From: Citrobacter sp. FP75
GTDB lineage: Bacteria > Pseudomonadota > Gammaproteobacteria > Enterobacterales > Enterobacteriaceae
Reading direction: 5' to 3'
DNA length: 64,000 nucleotides
NCBI RefSeq assembly: GCF_018342065.1
Contig: NZ_JAFDOE010000001.1
Coordinates: 1,488,001-1,552,000, forward strand
The translations under genes and the position numbers were made by a program. The notes beneath the pieces were generated by a model, which worked only from the letters and a program-made list of their open reading frames with translations, ran no database searches and had not been told where the DNA came from. The first letter of the stretch is position 1, and each line of letters starts with the position of its first letter. Of the stretch, positions 63,720 through 64,000 are shown one piece after another.

Positions 63720-64000
63720 ATGATAAGCCTGAATAGTCACGAAAAATCTGCGGCCGCATACAGTGCGGTTGGCACCCTTAAATCACTGGCCCGCCGTCAC
63801 AGTAAAAAACTTCTGGTCACCTTTCTTCTTGTGGTTGCCGAGAACCTGACGTACCTGTTGTACCCGCTAATGGCTGGATTTGCTATCAATGCGATTATTG
63901 CGGGTAATGCCTTGCACGCTGTTTTTTATGCCGTTGTGGTATTTATTATGTGGGCCATCGGGGCTGCCCGCCGCAGTGTTGATACCCGGACATTTACCCG
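63720..64000 (+). CDS. ABC transporter transmembrane protein, N-terminal part
   Basis: An open frame of 93 codons reaching the window edge: MISLNSHEKSAAAYSAVGTL, then a basic stretch (LARRHSKK), and two membrane helices (about 31-60 and 66-86), as in the start of a six-helix ABC export domain. The nucleotide-binding part is not visible, so it may be fused or separate. Control by the TetR gene is inferred from the shared operators. Confidence 0.7.
   Translation, partial: MISLNSHEKSAAAYSAVGTLKSLARRHSKKLLVTFLLVVAENLTYLLYPLMAGFAINAIIAGNALHAVFYAVVVFIMWAIGAARRSVDTRTFT

Overview
This window is a stretch of an enterobacterial chromosome near the replication terminus. The gene order from pntB to mdtK follows the Escherichia coli segment pntAB-ydgH-arcD-folM-ydgC-rstA ... 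tus-fumC-fumA-manA ... rsx-nth ... tyrS ... slyA ... sodB ... purR ... cfa-ribE-mdtK almost gene for gene, but the proteins clearly differ from E. coli. The uidRABC-hdhA genes that E. coli carries between ydgA and malI are absent. SlyA has the 146-residue form I associate with Salmonella. Extra genes lie between rstA and rstB. Together these suggest a Citrobacter-like member of the Enterobacteriaceae; that genus call is inference, not proven.

Layout. 1-5.8 kb: transhydrogenase (pntB partial, pntA), the periplasmic protein YdgH, an amino-acid antiporter, dihydromonapterin reductase FolM and the small membrane protein YdgC. 5.9-12.8 kb: response regulator rstA and, 4.8 kb away, its sensor kinase rstB. 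Between them sit a TcyP-type cystine symporter, a NixA-type nickel/cobalt transporter, an APH(6)-like kinase and a small secreted SnoaL-like protein. 12.8-18.4 kb: the TerB fork-arrest site with tus, then fumC, fumA and manA. 18.5-27.6 kb: ydgA, the malI/malXY locus, add, ydgJ, blr, cnu and ydgK. 27.7-33.8 kb: the complete rsxABCDGE electron-transport operon with nth. 34.4-45.8 kb: dtpA, gstA, the pdxH-tyrS-pdxY group, mliC, anmK, slyB/slyA and the ydhIJK efflux set. 45.8-53 kb: oxidative and electrophile defence (sodC, ydhF, nemRA-gloA, grxD, sodB) with rnt and mepH. 53-61.8 kb: ydhP, ynhF, purR, punRC, cfa, ribE and mdtK. 61.8-64 kb: an accessory end with an RluA-family pseudouridine synthase, a DUF1294 protein and a TetR regulator divergent from a partial ABC transporter.

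Regulatory signals that can be read directly include a perfect 19-bp marbox upstream of fumC, two MalI operators, two PurR boxes, NemR operators, PhoP-like boxes at rstA and slyB, dual cfa promoters and twin palindromes for the terminal TetR protein. Intrinsic-terminator hairpins sit in the leaders of rsxA, mdtK and ydgA.

I found no CRISPR array, prophage, insertion sequence, tRNA or rRNA, and no clearly broken gene. I do not see convincing evidence for an entirely undescribed multi-gene system. The most distinctive parts are the rstA/rstB insertion, the chromosomal APH(6)-like kinase, the 93-bp tandem repeat in rsxC, the terminator-bearing leaders and the TetR/ABC pair at the right end.
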